Below are positions 46,723-56,596 of a stretch of DNA of 64,000 nt, one piece after another. The stretch spans positions 372,001 to 436,000 of the forward strand of contig CANMRV010000001.1 of NCBI GenBank assembly GCA_947500435.1, written 5' to 3'. The stretch comes from an uncultured Flavobacteriaceae bacterium. GTDB taxonomy: Bacteria; Bacteroidota; Bacteroidia; Flavobacteriales; Flavobacteriaceae. The notes beneath the pieces were generated by a model that was not told the DNA's origin, searched no databases, and worked only from the letters and a program-made list of their open reading frames with translations. A program made the translations under genes and the position numbers. Positions within the stretch are counted from its first letter, which is position 1. Every line of letters begins with the position of its first letter.

Positions 46723-48161
46723 AGTCGTGCCTCTTTTTTATATGCTTTCAATTCTGCTGCCTCAGGCATTTTTTTGTAATAAGAATCAAGTGGAAAACAA
46801 CCCGAAATCATACCAATTCTAGGAGCTGTTGTACAGTCAGAAAATGTTCTACAAATACTTCCACGAACCAGTTGATTTCCTTTTAAAATATAATCTGGCA
46901 TTTCAGGGTAACTCAATACCATTCTTCCCAAACCAATGAAGTCCGCTCCATGTTCATCAATAACCGCCTCGGCAACATTGGGAAGCCACTCTTGAAGATA
47001 GGAATAAGCAGAGCCAACTATCACAAGATTCGGAAACTTCTTTTTGATTTCATCCGTAATTCGAATTTGTCTGGCAACACCCACCAATGGATCTTCCGGC
47101 GGCAGATAGCCATCAGAGGGCGGAAATATTGCAGGGCGCTGAATATGTGGCACATAGTAAGGGCTTCCGGCGGTGATGCAAACCAATTCAATACCTAAGT
47201 CCTCAAAATAGCCTAGCATTTCAAAGACTTCGGAAAGGTCTATTCCCGTTCCTTTGGTATCTCCTCCAAATGCTTCATCATACGGTTGGTTTACTTCTTC
47301 CGGAACTCCAATATTGGACTCATTTTTTTTAAACGGAATAAAATCGAACGCACTCAACCGCACTGCCACGGGAATATTGCTAGTGGCCCGAATACCTTCC
47401 ACAATGGAAGTTAAAAATCGCATTCTATTTTTAAGGGAACCACCATACTTGCCTTCCCTTGTCTTGGCACTTAGAAATTCGTGCCCTAAATAGCCATGGC
47501 AATGTTTGACATCTACAAATTGGAATCCTGCTTCTTTAGCAAGATTTGCGGCTTTCACGAAATCATCAACTAGTTCGTCGATTTCCGTATCGGTCATCAG
47601 CTTATGGTCTTCAGGGAGATTGAATTTTTTATCAAGAAAGGAGTGTCGGTATAGCGTTTTTGGTTTTCGAACTCTGTCACCATCTGGTATTGCGAATCTT
47701 CCCGAATGGGTTAATTGCAATCCTATTAATAAGTCAGAAGTTGAGCCGAACTTCTTTTCATGATCAGAGACCAAATCAGCATACAAATCCTTAAAAGCCT
47801 GCAGATTTTGCTCATTAATCATAAGTTGATTCGGATTGGCCCTTCCATCAGGGCAAACAGCAACCGCTTCACAGCCCCATAATAACTTGGCTCCACTAAT
47901 GGCGAAATTATGCCATCTTCTTTTTGTGTTTTCGGTTGGGAGACCATCGGTTGTGCCATCCCAGCCTTCCATAGGAAGAATACAAAATCGATTTCCAATA
48001 ATCTGACCAGATTTTAGTTGAAAAGATTGTCCCAAACTAGATTTCCCAGGTGCACTTAAATGTTCTTTAAATGGCAAATCGGTTCCAATGGCCGATAGAT
48101 GTTCTGTAAAATCCGTGGCGGATTTCAATTGAGCGACTCGAGTGATTTTTTGTTTGGCCAT
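46719..48161 (-). CDS. NADH:flavin oxidoreductase (Old Yellow Enzyme family)
   Basis: The 480-residue product is an OYE-like TIM barrel. It shows NRFCILPMEGWDGT at the flavin-binding start, LQLTHSGRFA, VDVKHCHGYLGHEFLS in place of the usual HxxHGYL site, REGKYGGSLKNRMRF, and LIGLGRMVLSYPE near the end. It is cytoplasmic and FMN-dependent by family. The substrate is presumably an unsaturated or keto derivative of a sugar acid. It overlaps neighbours by 1 nt (GH88-like gene) and 4 nt (SDR gene). Confidence 0.92.
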   Translation of the reverse strand: MAKQKITRVAQLKSATDFTEHLSAIGTDLPFKEHLSAPGKSSLGQSFQLKSGQIIGNRFCILPMEGWDGTTDGLPTENTKRRWHNFAISGAKLLWGCEAVAVCPDGRANPNQLMINEQNLQAFKDLYADLVSDHEKKFGSTSDLLIGLQLTHSGRFAIPDGDRVRKPKTLYRHSFLDKKFNLPEDHKLMTDTEIDELVDDFVKAANLAKEAGFQFVDVKHCHGYLGHEFLSAKTREGKYGGSLKNRMRFLTSIVEGIRATSNIPVAVRLSAFDFIPFKKNESNIGVPEEVNQPYDEAFGGDTKGTGIDLSEVFEMLGYFEDLGIELVCITAGSPYYVPHIQRPAIFPPSDGYLPPEDPLVGVARQIRITDEIKKKFPNLVIVGSAYSYLQEWLPNVAEAVIDEHGADFIGLGRMVLSYPEMPDYILKGNQLVRGSICRTFSDCTTAPRIGMISGCFPLDSYYKKMPEAAELKAYKKEARL

Positions 48162-49546
48162 TACTTAGATGCTATGCCTTTGAAAAAAGTATAATAAGAT
48201 TTCCCTTTGATAACCTCATTTAAATAATGCGCCAATTCTCGAGCATGATAATCACCCCACATACACGCTTCCCCATTTGGGATTTTGCTATTTTCTGGGA
48301 TATGGTCCCAACCGTTGGGACGATGATAAATACTATGTAAAATCAAACCTTGATGGTTAGAATCAGAGCTTAAATAAGGTTCATCAAATAAGGTATTTGC
48401 AACGGTAAGTCCTGCAGACCAATATTTCTCTGCATCGGACGAATTTTCTTTCTTGAGATAATTACCCAAACGTAATAAGCCTTGTGCTCCAATGGCCGCA
48501 GCCGAACTATCGATGGGTTCGAAGTCATTGAAAGGGTCTGACTTTTCTTGTTGCCAATTTGGTAGATGAACTAAACCTGGCGCACCCGTATCCCAATAGG
48601 GTATTCCATCAAGTGCGCTATGTTCTATATAAAAATCACAAGTGGCTTTAGCTGCTTTGAGAAAAACTTCTTCCAGGTGTGCCTTGCCGCCCAGTACTTC
48701 AAATTCAGGTAAACTGTCTTGACTTTGTAAAAACTCGAGTTGCTCTGCAAATCCTAACATGGCCCAAGCTAATCCCCGGGTCCAAGTTGAGAATCCGCTG
48801 TAGCCTTGCTGGGTAGAAGGGGAACGGAAGTTGCCATCGTTGGTATTGAAGATAGCCTCGTGGGCGGTGCGGCCCCATAAGTCATATGAGTCGCGACCTT
48901 CTCCGTAGTACACAGAATATTTTGCCGTTGCTAAAGCATGCTGATAAGCACGTTTTAGTAAGTTTATTTTGATGTCGTTTTCTCCTGAAGAATTATGTCC
49001 TAGGATATGACCAGCGACCATAATTCGAATCGTGCGGACTGTGTCTACGAATAAAGAATGAGGACCATTGAAGGAATAAATAAAACCTCCTTCAGGTATT
49101 GTGGTCCAACGTTGGGCTTGTACAGATGCGGAAAGTTGTAATGCTAAAACACAGTAGTTTTCTAGCCATGAATCTTGAGGGATTTTGCCTTCACGCATTA
49201 GTCTAAGCAGGTTTCCGTATGTACTTAAATTGTTGAATCCGTGATCATGAACCCCAAAATGACTCACATGAGAGGTCATTTTCTTTTTAATATTGTCGAT
49301 GGCCAAGTCCAGGAAATGGGAATCTCCCGAATTGTTGTATTGAAATAGCTCTGAACCAAATTGAAACCCTTGCGTCCAATCGGTCCAGCTTCTCGGTTTG
49401 TAAGTTCCGTTGACAGTAACCACAGGTGACCCTTCAGCACCTTTTAAAGTGGAAGTCATACTCTTGAGCTTATCTCCCGACAAAGACCATAATTTGTTGA
49501 TTTTGTCGGCTAGATGCTCCGGTTTGAGCTGTGAATTTATGTTCAT
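48161..49546 (-). CDS. Glycoside hydrolase family 88-like (unsaturated uronyl hydrolase-like)
   Basis: The 461-residue product has the (alpha/alpha)6 pattern of GH88. The two catalytic aspartates of unsaturated glucuronyl hydrolases correspond to D101 in HDHGF and D168 in FVDTVRTI. WGRTAHEAIFNTNDGNFRSPSTQQGYSGFSTWTRGLAW and DTGAPGL...DSSAAA also fit. No signal peptide is present, so it is cytoplasmic, acting on imported delta-4,5 unsaturated uronides or a similar sugar. It is the first gene of a five-gene leftward operon. Confidence 0.9.
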   Translation of the reverse strand: MNINSQLKPEHLADKINKLWSLSGDKLKSMTSTLKGAEGSPVVTVNGTYKPRSWTDWTQGFQFGSELFQYNNSGDSHFLDLAIDNIKKKMTSHVSHFGVHDHGFNNLSTYGNLLRLMREGKIPQDSWLENYCVLALQLSASVQAQRWTTIPEGGFIYSFNGPHSLFVDTVRTIRIMVAGHILGHNSSGENDIKINLLKRAYQHALATAKYSVYYGEGRDSYDLWGRTAHEAIFNTNDGNFRSPSTQQGYSGFSTWTRGLAWAMLGFAEQLEFLQSQDSLPEFEVLGGKAHLEEVFLKAAKATCDFYIEHSALDGIPYWDTGAPGLVHLPNWQQEKSDPFNDFEPIDSSAAAIGAQGLLRLGNYLKKENSSDAEKYWSAGLTVANTLFDEPYLSSDSNHQGLILHSIYHRPNGWDHIPENSKIPNGEACMWGDYHARELAHYLNEVIKGKSYYTFFKGIASK

Positions 49547-49861
49547 CTGTGGTTGGTTGACTTAATTAAATCAATATGGTTCTAAGGATAAAATGGTCTC
49601 CTTAAATATAGGAAAAATAAGAAGGAATTCGCTTCTTACTTTGAAGTTAGGCTGTAAACGAAAATCTTTTTATTCACACGAATCAAATGTTCGTTTAAGC
49701 AAACTTAAGGTTTCCTATAAAGGCTTATCCCTTAAAGTACATTTTCTAAAGAGCAATTGAAATCTATATGAAAATTAAGTTCGTCTTATTTGTATCTTCA
49801 TGTTCATATTTTGCTTTCAAGCTTATATAAATCCGTAATTGAAGTCTAAAACCGGTGCGAT
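49547..49861. promoter_or_regulatory. 315-bp divergent intergenic region
   Basis: It lies between the leftward GH88-like operon and the rightward DUF1593 gene. A TAAGTTTG box on the minus strand (49700-49707) fits the Bacteroidota -7 consensus for the GH88-like operon, but no good -33 element is seen. No convincing palindrome, small gene or RNA structure is visible. Confidence 0.4.
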
Positions 49862-51292
49862 ATGAAAACGATACTTTCTCTCCTTCTTTTTTCATCAGCC
49901 TTCATTTGTTCATCTCTGATTGCACAAACAAATCAGAAAAATCGAGTAATCATCTTAACTGATATTGAAGCTGACCCTGATGATACCCAGTCGCTAGTGC
50001 GTTTGTTTTTGTATTCCAACCAAATACAAATCAAAGGCCTAGTTGCAACAACTTCGTGTTGGTTGCAGAAAAGCATTAATCCAGAATCGATAGAAAGAGT
50101 CGTTCAAGCTTATGGTAAAGTGCAGCCTAATCTCTTAAAACATGAATCTGGGTATCCGAGAGCAGAGGAATTACAAGCGCTGATTAAAAAAGGACTTCCT
50201 GTTTATGGGATGAAAGGAGTTGGCGATGGAAAAGATTCTGAGGGTTCTGATTGGATTATTAAAGTCTTGGAAGAAAAAGATGACCGCCCTTTATGGATTT
50301 CGGTCTGGGGAGGGGTCAATACCCTAGCGCAATCCCTGGATAAAATCAAAAAAACGAAAAGTAAAAAGGAAACCAAAAGACTGATTTCAAAACTACGGGT
50401 TTATACCATTTCCGACCAAGATGATAGTGGCCTTTGGATTCGGAACAATTTTCCCAATTTATTTTATATCGTTTCTCCAGGAGATTATTATGCGAATGCC
50501 ACTTGGACAGGAATAAATAGTTTTATCAAGGGAATTGACAACAGTACAATTAGCAATAGCTGGATCGCCGAAAACATTCAGCAAAATCATGGCCCTCTTG
50601 GTGCGGAATATCCTGACGTTGCATGGGGAGTTGAAGGAGACACGCCCGCATTTTTGTCTTTGATACCAAACGGACTTAATGAATCTGAGCATCCGGGATG
50701 GGGCGCATGGGGAGGTCGTTATGCACTTTACAAACCTGAATTCGATGCAACAAAAAAAGGAAGTTCTATTGTCACCCTTGCTCCTGAAACAAGGGCAATT
50801 TGGACAAACACCAATGACAAGTACACTCCATATATTGCCAAAGAATACGGACGCACCGTAAAGAAGGATACTGTTTCTTTTGATGGCTACAAAGCTACGT
50901 TATGGCGTTGGAGAGATGATTTTCAAAATGATTTTGCCGCCCGCATGGATTGGTGTACCATGTCTTTCGAGGAAGCGAACCATCCACCAGTTCCCGAATT
51001 GACCCATCCTGAGAAGTTCACTGTAAAGTCCGGGGAATCCTTTCATTTGGATGCATTTAAATCCACTGACCCAGATGGTGATAATCTTTGTTATTTATGG
51101 TTCCATTATCCGGAGGAAAGTACCTATAAAAAGGAAATAAATATGGGCGCGGAGAACGTTCATATTGTAAACCTTAAGGCTCCGGTAGTTGAAAAAAAGG
51201 AAACGATTCATTTCATTTTAAAATTATCGGACAAAGGCACACCTTCATTGTCAAGATATAAGCGTGTAATTGTTACCGTATTGCCTAAATAA
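49862..51292 (+). CDS. DUF1593 / Sde182-type nucleoside hydrolase-like exported protein
   Basis: The 476-residue product has a Sec signal peptide (about 1-21). The nucleoside-hydrolase-like domain spans about 28-320, with ILTDIEADPDDTQSLVRLFLY, WISVWGGVNTLAQSL and IRNNFPNLFYIVSPGDYY. The C-terminal beta domain, with DPDGDNLCYLWFHYPEE, corresponds to the Sde182-type C-terminal domain. The family contains cellulose-binding proteins and proteins of unknown catalytic function. The Asp-rich DIEADPDD recalls the calcium site of nucleoside hydrolases, so a ribosidase-like or sugar-binding role is plausible. It is monocistronic, convergent with the mutarotase-like gene. Confidence 0.9.
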   Translation: MKTILSLLLFSSAFICSSLIAQTNQKNRVIILTDIEADPDDTQSLVRLFLYSNQIQIKGLVATTSCWLQKSINPESIERVVQAYGKVQPNLLKHESGYPRAEELQALIKKGLPVYGMKGVGDGKDSEGSDWIIKVLEEKDDRPLWISVWGGVNTLAQSLDKIKKTKSKKETKRLISKLRVYTISDQDDSGLWIRNNFPNLFYIVSPGDYYANATWTGINSFIKGIDNSTISNSWIAENIQQNHGPLGAEYPDVAWGVEGDTPAFLSLIPNGLNESEHPGWGAWGGRYALYKPEFDATKKGSSIVTLAPETRAIWTNTNDKYTPYIAKEYGRTVKKDTVSFDGYKATLWRWRDDFQNDFAARMDWCTMSFEEANHPPVPELTHPEKFTVKSGESFHLDAFKSTDPDGDNLCYLWFHYPEESTYKKEINMGAENVHIVNLKAPVVEKKETIHFILKLSDKGTPSLSRYKRVIVTVLPK

Positions 51293-51306
51293 TCAACCTT
51301 TCGTTA

Positions 51307-51642
51307 TTAAGCACTAAAATCAAATATCTTTTCCATAGGCAACCACTTTTCACCTGGTTTGGCAATAGGTAGGGCCTGCTGATAATCCCACATCAGAACT
51401 TCCCAATCTTGTACCCTTGCATTTTCGGCATCCATTTGGGCTTTCTTTTCAAAAGAAAAATCATCAGTTGTTTCGATAATCATAAAGAGCCGATTTGAAA
51501 TACGATAGATTTCCATATGGGTGATTCCCGAATCACGTAGACTATCCAAAATTTCAGGCCACACATTTCTGTGGTATTCTTCGTATTTGGCGATTAAGGC
51601 TGGGTTATCTTTTAAATCTAGGGCTAGGCATTGTCTATTCAT
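51307..51642 (-). CDS. L-rhamnose mutarotase-like protein (RhaM family)
   Basis: The 111-residue product is typical of RhaM. It has YEEYHRNVWPEI with a conserved His, GITHMEIYRISNRLFMIIET, and the C-terminal WEVLMWDYQQALP. It interconverts anomers of L-rhamnose or L-fucose-like sugars in the cytoplasm. It is the last gene of the DUF1501/PSD1 operon, 24 bp downstream. The exact sugar cannot be told from sequence, so I give no gene symbol. Confidence 0.9.
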   Translation of the reverse strand: MNRQCLALDLKDNPALIAKYEEYHRNVWPEILDSLRDSGITHMEIYRISNRLFMIIETTDDFSFEKKAQMDAENARVQDWEVLMWDYQQALPIAKPGEKWLPMEKIFDFSA

Positions 51643-51666
51643 TTGTTCGATTTTATACGTTCTAAT

Positions 51667-53151
51667 TTAGCTTAAAATATCTTTGACCACGTTTCCATGC
51701 ACATCGGTTAATCGATAGCGTCTTCCTTGATGTTTAAACGTGAACTGTTCATGGTCGATTCCTAAGAGGTGCATTACCGTAGCTTGAAAATCATGTACAT
51801 GTACATTTCCCTCAACAGGATTAAATCCGAAATCATCTGATGCTCCATAGGTAAACCCGGGTTTAACACCAGCACCGGCCATCCAAAGCGTAAATACATA
51901 GGGATGATGGTCACGCCCCCAGTTTTTAACATCTTTAATATTACCTTGAAGGAATGGCGTACGTCCAAATTCACCACCCCAAATGACCAAGGTATCTTCT
52001 AACATTCCCCTTTGTTTTAAGTCTTTTACAAGCGCAGCACTTGGCTGGTCGGTATCCTGACATTGTATCTTTAATTGGTGGTTGAGGTTGGTGTGTTGAT
52101 CCCATCCCGCATGCATACATTGTATGAATCGCACATCACGTTCGGCCAATCTGCGGGCCATGAGGCAATTATAGGCGAAGCTTCCCTTGCGGTGCACATC
52201 AGGACCGTACATGTCTAAAATATGCTGAGGTTCATCGGAGAAGTCGGTGAGTTCGGGTACGCTCATTTGCATTTTGTATGCCATTTCATATTGGGCAATC
52301 CGGGTATTGATTTCTGGGTCTCCGTATTGGTTGTGGTTGATTTCATTTAGCGTTTGCATGTCGTCTAAAATCTTGCGACGCATTTCACGACTGACTCCAT
52401 CCGGGTTTTTCAAATACAATACTGGATCTCCACCACCCCTGAATTTTACCCCTTGGAATTTGGTTGGAAGAAATCCACTTCCCCAATAATAATCATAGAA
52501 AATCTGTCCACAACTAGCTTCCTTATCCCTTGAAGTCATTGCTACAAAATCAGGAAGGTCTTTTGCGGTTGTTCCTAATCCATAAGTCAACCAAGAACCC
52601 ATACTTGGTCTACCCGGTTGTTCTGAACCTGTTAAGAAGAAAGTGATTGCGGGAGCATGATTTACCGATTCCGTATACATCGATTTTATAAAACAAAGGT
52701 CATCGACAACTTTAGCCGTTTCAGGCATAAAATCAGAGACCCAAGCTCCACTTTGACCATGTTGCGCGAAGTTGCTTATTTCTGCAATTAAAGGCCGAGC
52801 AGCCTGCTCGCCTGTCATTGTGGAAAATCGTTTTCCTTCGGTGAGCGAATCCGGAATCTGGGTGCCATGCCATTTACGGAGCATCGGTTTGTAGTCAAAA
52901 AGGTCTACATGTGACGGAGCGCCATTTTGAAAAAGATATATAACACGTTTTGCTTTAGGGGCAAAATGGGGTAGGCCGAGTCTGTTGCCTAGTGTATTTT
53001 TCTGAGGGGAATCCATCCCAAATGCTGATAGCGGGTTCAATATATTCCCCAAAGCCATCCCACCAAGTCCTATGGCTGTTTTTCCGAAAAAACTTCTTCG
53101 GGTCATGGCCGCTTGGTATTCCTCAAAAGGATGTCGAATTTTTTTGTCCAT
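51667..53151 (-). CDS. DUF1501 family Tat-exported protein
   Basis: The 494-residue product has an N-terminal twin-arginine signal with TRRSFFGK (R18, R19). The DUF1501 domain, related to alkaline phosphatase/sulfatase folds, includes VIYLFQNGAPSHVDLFDYKP, GRPSMGSWLTYGLG, and VIWGGEFGRTPFLQG. DUF1501 genes almost always accompany a PSCyt1-PSCyt2-PSD1 gene, as here with no bases between them. Its biochemical function is not established. It is probably a periplasmic partner of the heme protein upstream. Confidence 0.92.
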   Translation of the reverse strand: MDKKIRHPFEEYQAAMTRRSFFGKTAIGLGGMALGNILNPLSAFGMDSPQKNTLGNRLGLPHFAPKAKRVIYLFQNGAPSHVDLFDYKPMLRKWHGTQIPDSLTEGKRFSTMTGEQAARPLIAEISNFAQHGQSGAWVSDFMPETAKVVDDLCFIKSMYTESVNHAPAITFFLTGSEQPGRPSMGSWLTYGLGTTAKDLPDFVAMTSRDKEASCGQIFYDYYWGSGFLPTKFQGVKFRGGGDPVLYLKNPDGVSREMRRKILDDMQTLNEINHNQYGDPEINTRIAQYEMAYKMQMSVPELTDFSDEPQHILDMYGPDVHRKGSFAYNCLMARRLAERDVRFIQCMHAGWDQHTNLNHQLKIQCQDTDQPSAALVKDLKQRGMLEDTLVIWGGEFGRTPFLQGNIKDVKNWGRDHHPYVFTLWMAGAGVKPGFTYGASDDFGFNPVEGNVHVHDFQATVMHLLGIDHEQFTFKHQGRRYRLTDVHGNVVKDILS

Positions 53152-55686
53152 CTACTGCCGTGTTATGGTTTCATCCAAGTTTAAAAGTAGGGAACTCAAT
53201 ACTGCGTAGGAAGCATGGTCGGTTAAATCTAAGTCACTATTGGTTCGATACTCTCCAATACTGGTAATCTCTTTCGCCGCGGTTCTGTCTTTTGAATAGG
53301 TATTTCGGAGCGAAGCAAGTCTGTTTAGAAGGATATCGATTTCATCAGAACTCGGATTTCTAGAAGTAAGCAGTTTGAAGCCGAATTGCAATCGCTTTCT
53401 ATCATCAACAGAATGGTTCAAGACACGTTCCGCCAAAACACGACTAGCCTCTGTAAAGGTGATGTCATTTAAAGTAGTTAGGGCATGCAATGGCGTGTTT
53501 GTTTTTAAGGTACGCACTGTGCATACCTGTCTTGAAGCATTGTCAAACAAAAAGGTGGGTCCAACAATCCGCCGCCAAAAAGTATACAGACTTCTTCGAT
53601 ACAAATTGTCACCAGTATCTTGTTCGTACTTCACAAAACCAAAAGTAGCTTCGTCCCAAATACCTTCTGGCTGGTATGGTTTAACGGGAACTCCCCCAAT
53701 CGAATCCTTCAACATGCCACTAGCGAATAGTGCTTGATCTCGAAGCATCCATGAGGGTAAGCGCATTCTTGTAGCCCTAGCCAAATAGACATTTTCAGAA
53801 TCAATTTCCAGAAGTTTTTCAGATACCTTCGAAGACTGCCTATATGTTGCACTCATTACAATTTGTTTGAAAAGGCGTTTTAGGTCCCATCCATTTTCCT
53901 GAAAATCCGTAGCTAACCAATCCAATAGTTCTGGATGCGTTGGAAGCGAACCCTGCACCCCGAAATCCTCTGCAGTTTTAACGATACCATTTCCAAAGAA
54001 AGCCTGCCAGTATCGATTTACGGTTACTCTTGCGGTTAAGGGTTGTTCATCCGCGAATAACCACTTTGCCAAGGCTAAGCGATTATTCTCTGAAACATCA
54101 TTTAAAGGTGGAAGTAATTTTGGCACATCAGGCCAAATGGTATCGGTTAAGATTGGTGTCTGATAGCCACCTCTGTCCAGCACAAAAGTTGTTCTTGGTT
54201 CATCCAACTCGTCCATAACCAGAACCTGAATATGTTTAGAGGTGACTTCTTTGTACTTTGTCAAAGTTCCATAGAGCTCCTTAATTGTTTTTCCATAGGA
54301 ATCTGTAGGCCGGAAATATTTGGTCAATTGGTTGTACTCACCCGACCCACGGAGTTTAGGTGGTTTCAAAAGAATACGTGGGTCTAGGTCAGCCGTATTT
54401 TTTGCTACTTCTGATTCAGAAGGAGGCAATCCTTTCGCCCTAGGAAATTTTTCCAACTCCAAGGTTTCCACTTTTTCGTAGAGCGAAGAGATATAGGTAT
54501 CCAGCTGCTTTATTTCCTTTTGGTCTTCTTCTGGTGCTAAAGTGAGTAGCGGTTTTATTTTACCCCCCCAACCCCCTCCTTCCTCCGAGGTTTGATTGAA
54601 ATAATCGAAAAGTTGATAGTATTCCTTTTGAGAGATGTTGTCAAACTTATGATCATGGCATCGAACACAGTTCAAAGTAAGACCAAGCCAAACTGTTCCT
54701 GTTGTCTCCGTTCGGTCAAAAACATTTGCCACACGGGTCTCTTCAGGAATGGTGCCTCCTTCCGTGTTATAGATATGGTTTCTGTTAAAACCAGTGGCTA
54801 AAATATCTTTGGTGGTAGCTTCCGGAAGTAAATCACCGGCAAGTTGTTTAATACTAAATTCGTCATAAGACATATTGGCGTTGAATGCTTGAACAACCCA
54901 ATCCCGCCAGGGCCACATATCACGTGTAAAATCACCCTGATATCCGTTGGTGTCTGAATACCGGGCTACATCAAGCCATTCCCAGGCCCATCGTTCACCA
55001 TAACTTTTTGATATTAGCAAACGGTCAACTAGCAATTCGTACGCTTTTTCCGAAGTGTCATTTTTAAAATGAGCAACTTGTTCTGGAGTTGGGGGTAATC
55101 CCGTAAGGTCAAGAGATAAGCGTCTTATCAAAGTCTCTTTCGTAGCTTCTTCAGAGGGCTGCAATCCTAGATGATCTAGCTTGTTCATTACAAAATGGTC
55201 AATCTCGTTTTTCGTCCATTTTGTATTTGATATTTCTGGGAGTTCTGATTTTTTAGGAGATTCAAAAGCCCAGTGGTTCTTCCATTTGGCTCCTTGTTCC
55301 ACCCATTTTATCAAAATGGCCTTTTCAGTATTCGTCAGGCTCATTTTGGATTCGGGGGTAGGCATTACCATCTCGGGATCTTCATGAAGAATACGTTTGA
55401 CGATTTCACTTCGGTCAGGTTTTCCAGCTACCACAGGAAACAGTTCTTTGTCCTCAAGTTTTGAAAAAACATTGGATTCAATATCCAGTCTGAGATTTGC
55501 CTTTCGTGCCTTTTCATCAGGACCATGACAGGCGAAACAACGATCCGAAAGAATAGGGCGTACATGAAAATTAAAGTCTATGGTTTCAGGAAGGTCTTCA
55601 TAGGCGATTTCTACTTCTTCAGGCATATTTGGGCCACAGCTTAGCAGCATGCTTAAACCTAAAAGAAAAAATACTCTGGAAGTCAT
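53152..55686 (-). CDS. PSCyt1-PSCyt2(DUF1549)-PSD1(DUF1553) lipoprotein
   Basis: The 844-residue product has a lipoprotein signal (lipid Cys 17). Domains: planctomycete-type cytochrome c PSCyt1 with CFACH (C50, C53, H54) and ARKANLRLDIE; PSCyt2/DUF1549 (about 150-370; LIRRLSLDLTGLPPTPEQV, WAWEWLDVARYSDTNGY, GTIPEETRVANVFDRTETT); and PSD1/DUF1553 (about 540-800; NRLALAKWLFADEQPLTARVTVNRYWQAFFG, MSATYRQSS). These proteins were named from planctomycetes but also occur in Bacteroidota. They are thought to be periplasmic oxidoreductases of glycan catabolism. Operon order: this gene, DUF1501, mutarotase-like. Confidence 0.93.
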   Translation of the reverse strand: MTSRVFFLLGLSMLLSCGPNMPEEVEIAYEDLPETIDFNFHVRPILSDRCFACHGPDEKARKANLRLDIESNVFSKLEDKELFPVVAGKPDRSEIVKRILHEDPEMVMPTPESKMSLTNTEKAILIKWVEQGAKWKNHWAFESPKKSELPEISNTKWTKNEIDHFVMNKLDHLGLQPSEEATKETLIRRLSLDLTGLPPTPEQVAHFKNDTSEKAYELLVDRLLISKSYGERWAWEWLDVARYSDTNGYQGDFTRDMWPWRDWVVQAFNANMSYDEFSIKQLAGDLLPEATTKDILATGFNRNHIYNTEGGTIPEETRVANVFDRTETTGTVWLGLTLNCVRCHDHKFDNISQKEYYQLFDYFNQTSEEGGGWGGKIKPLLTLAPEEDQKEIKQLDTYISSLYEKVETLELEKFPRAKGLPPSESEVAKNTADLDPRILLKPPKLRGSGEYNQLTKYFRPTDSYGKTIKELYGTLTKYKEVTSKHIQVLVMDELDEPRTTFVLDRGGYQTPILTDTIWPDVPKLLPPLNDVSENNRLALAKWLFADEQPLTARVTVNRYWQAFFGNGIVKTAEDFGVQGSLPTHPELLDWLATDFQENGWDLKRLFKQIVMSATYRQSSKVSEKLLEIDSENVYLARATRMRLPSWMLRDQALFASGMLKDSIGGVPVKPYQPEGIWDEATFGFVKYEQDTGDNLYRRSLYTFWRRIVGPTFLFDNASRQVCTVRTLKTNTPLHALTTLNDITFTEASRVLAERVLNHSVDDRKRLQFGFKLLTSRNPSSDEIDILLNRLASLRNTYSKDRTAAKEITSIGEYRTNSDLDLTDHASYAVLSSLLLNLDETITRQ

Positions 55687-55815
55687 CTGTTATTATTTCT
55701 AAGCCCGAATTAATTTACGAATTTAATTGGGACGGAAAAAAACCAACTCAAACAAAAGAATACGTAAATTAGTAGGGAGGTCCTATTCTTGGCAGGAGTA
55801 ACCAAATTAACTGAT

Positions 55816-56544
55816 ATGTTGAAAAAAAAGAGGTCATTGCTATTCTTCTTATTCCTAATATTTGCAAGTTGCAATGCACAAAACGAAGCACAGAAAGAAT
55901 TGAAGGTAAAGGAAATCATAGCGGATAAAAACGTAACACTATCAGAGGTTTCAAATCTACTTGAAGAGCAGACGGAACTTCAATACATCGACATTCTTAA
56001 TTGGGAAGCCTTTTCGTATCGCCCAAAGGTAAGTTTCAGAATAGCCCATGCGAACAATCAAATATGGTTAAAATACTATGTAACCGAAGAAAATATACTT
56101 GCTCAAGTTGATGAAGTAAATGGAGGTGTCGCTGGTGATAGTTGTGTTGAATTCTTTTTTGACCCAAAAGCTGACGGCAATTACTATAATTTCGAATTCA
56201 GCTGTATTGGAATGCCTCATTTGGCCTATGGCCCTGGAAGGAGAGCGCGCCAATTTGTGGATGAAGAAAAGATAAAAGAGAATATTGAAATTACTTCCTC
56301 GTTAGGAAATGAACCATTTACAGAAAGAACAGGAGGCCATTCTTGGGAGATGACCATAATTATTCCGGCTTCAATCTTAACTGATGACGCAGGAATTCAG
56401 TTAAAGGGACTAAAAACCAGAGCTAATTTTTACAAATGTGGCGACCAAACTTCGGAACGTCACTACCTAAGTTGGAATGCCGTTGGTACGGAAACACCCG
56501 ATTTTCACCGCCCTGAATATTTCGGTACACTTATCTTCGAATAA
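55816..56544 (+). CDS. CBM9-like lipoprotein
   Basis: The 242-residue product starts at the ATG at 55816 (a TTG at 55789 is in frame). It has a lipoprotein signal with lipid Cys 19. The rest is a carbohydrate-binding module family 9-like beta sandwich, with VSFRIAHANNQIWLKYYVTEENI, GDSCVEFFFDPKADGNYYNFEFSCIG and SWEMTIIIPASIL. It would bind a sugar or glycan at the cell surface or in the periplasm; no catalytic residues are seen. It lies 225 bp upstream of the PQQ dehydrogenase and is divergent from the PSD1 gene. Confidence 0.85.
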   Translation: MLKKKRSLLFFLFLIFASCNAQNEAQKELKVKEIIADKNVTLSEVSNLLEEQTELQYIDILNWEAFSYRPKVSFRIAHANNQIWLKYYVTEENILAQVDEVNGGVAGDSCVEFFFDPKADGNYYNFEFSCIGMPHLAYGPGRRARQFVDEEKIKENIEITSSLGNEPFTERTGGHSWEMTIIIPASILTDDAGIQLKGLKTRANFYKCGDQTSERHYLSWNAVGTETPDFHRPEYFGTLIFE

Positions 56545-56596
56545 AGAATTAGCTTTCCGTAAATATATTCCATTGATAATTAGGTGCTTTGAAAAA

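Noticed and set aside
27388..49546. Assigning the locus to a specific polysaccharide such as heparan, ulvan or chondroitin
   Set aside because: One sulfatase and one GH88-like enzyme, no lyase and no SusC/D pair; the sequence does not fix the glycan.
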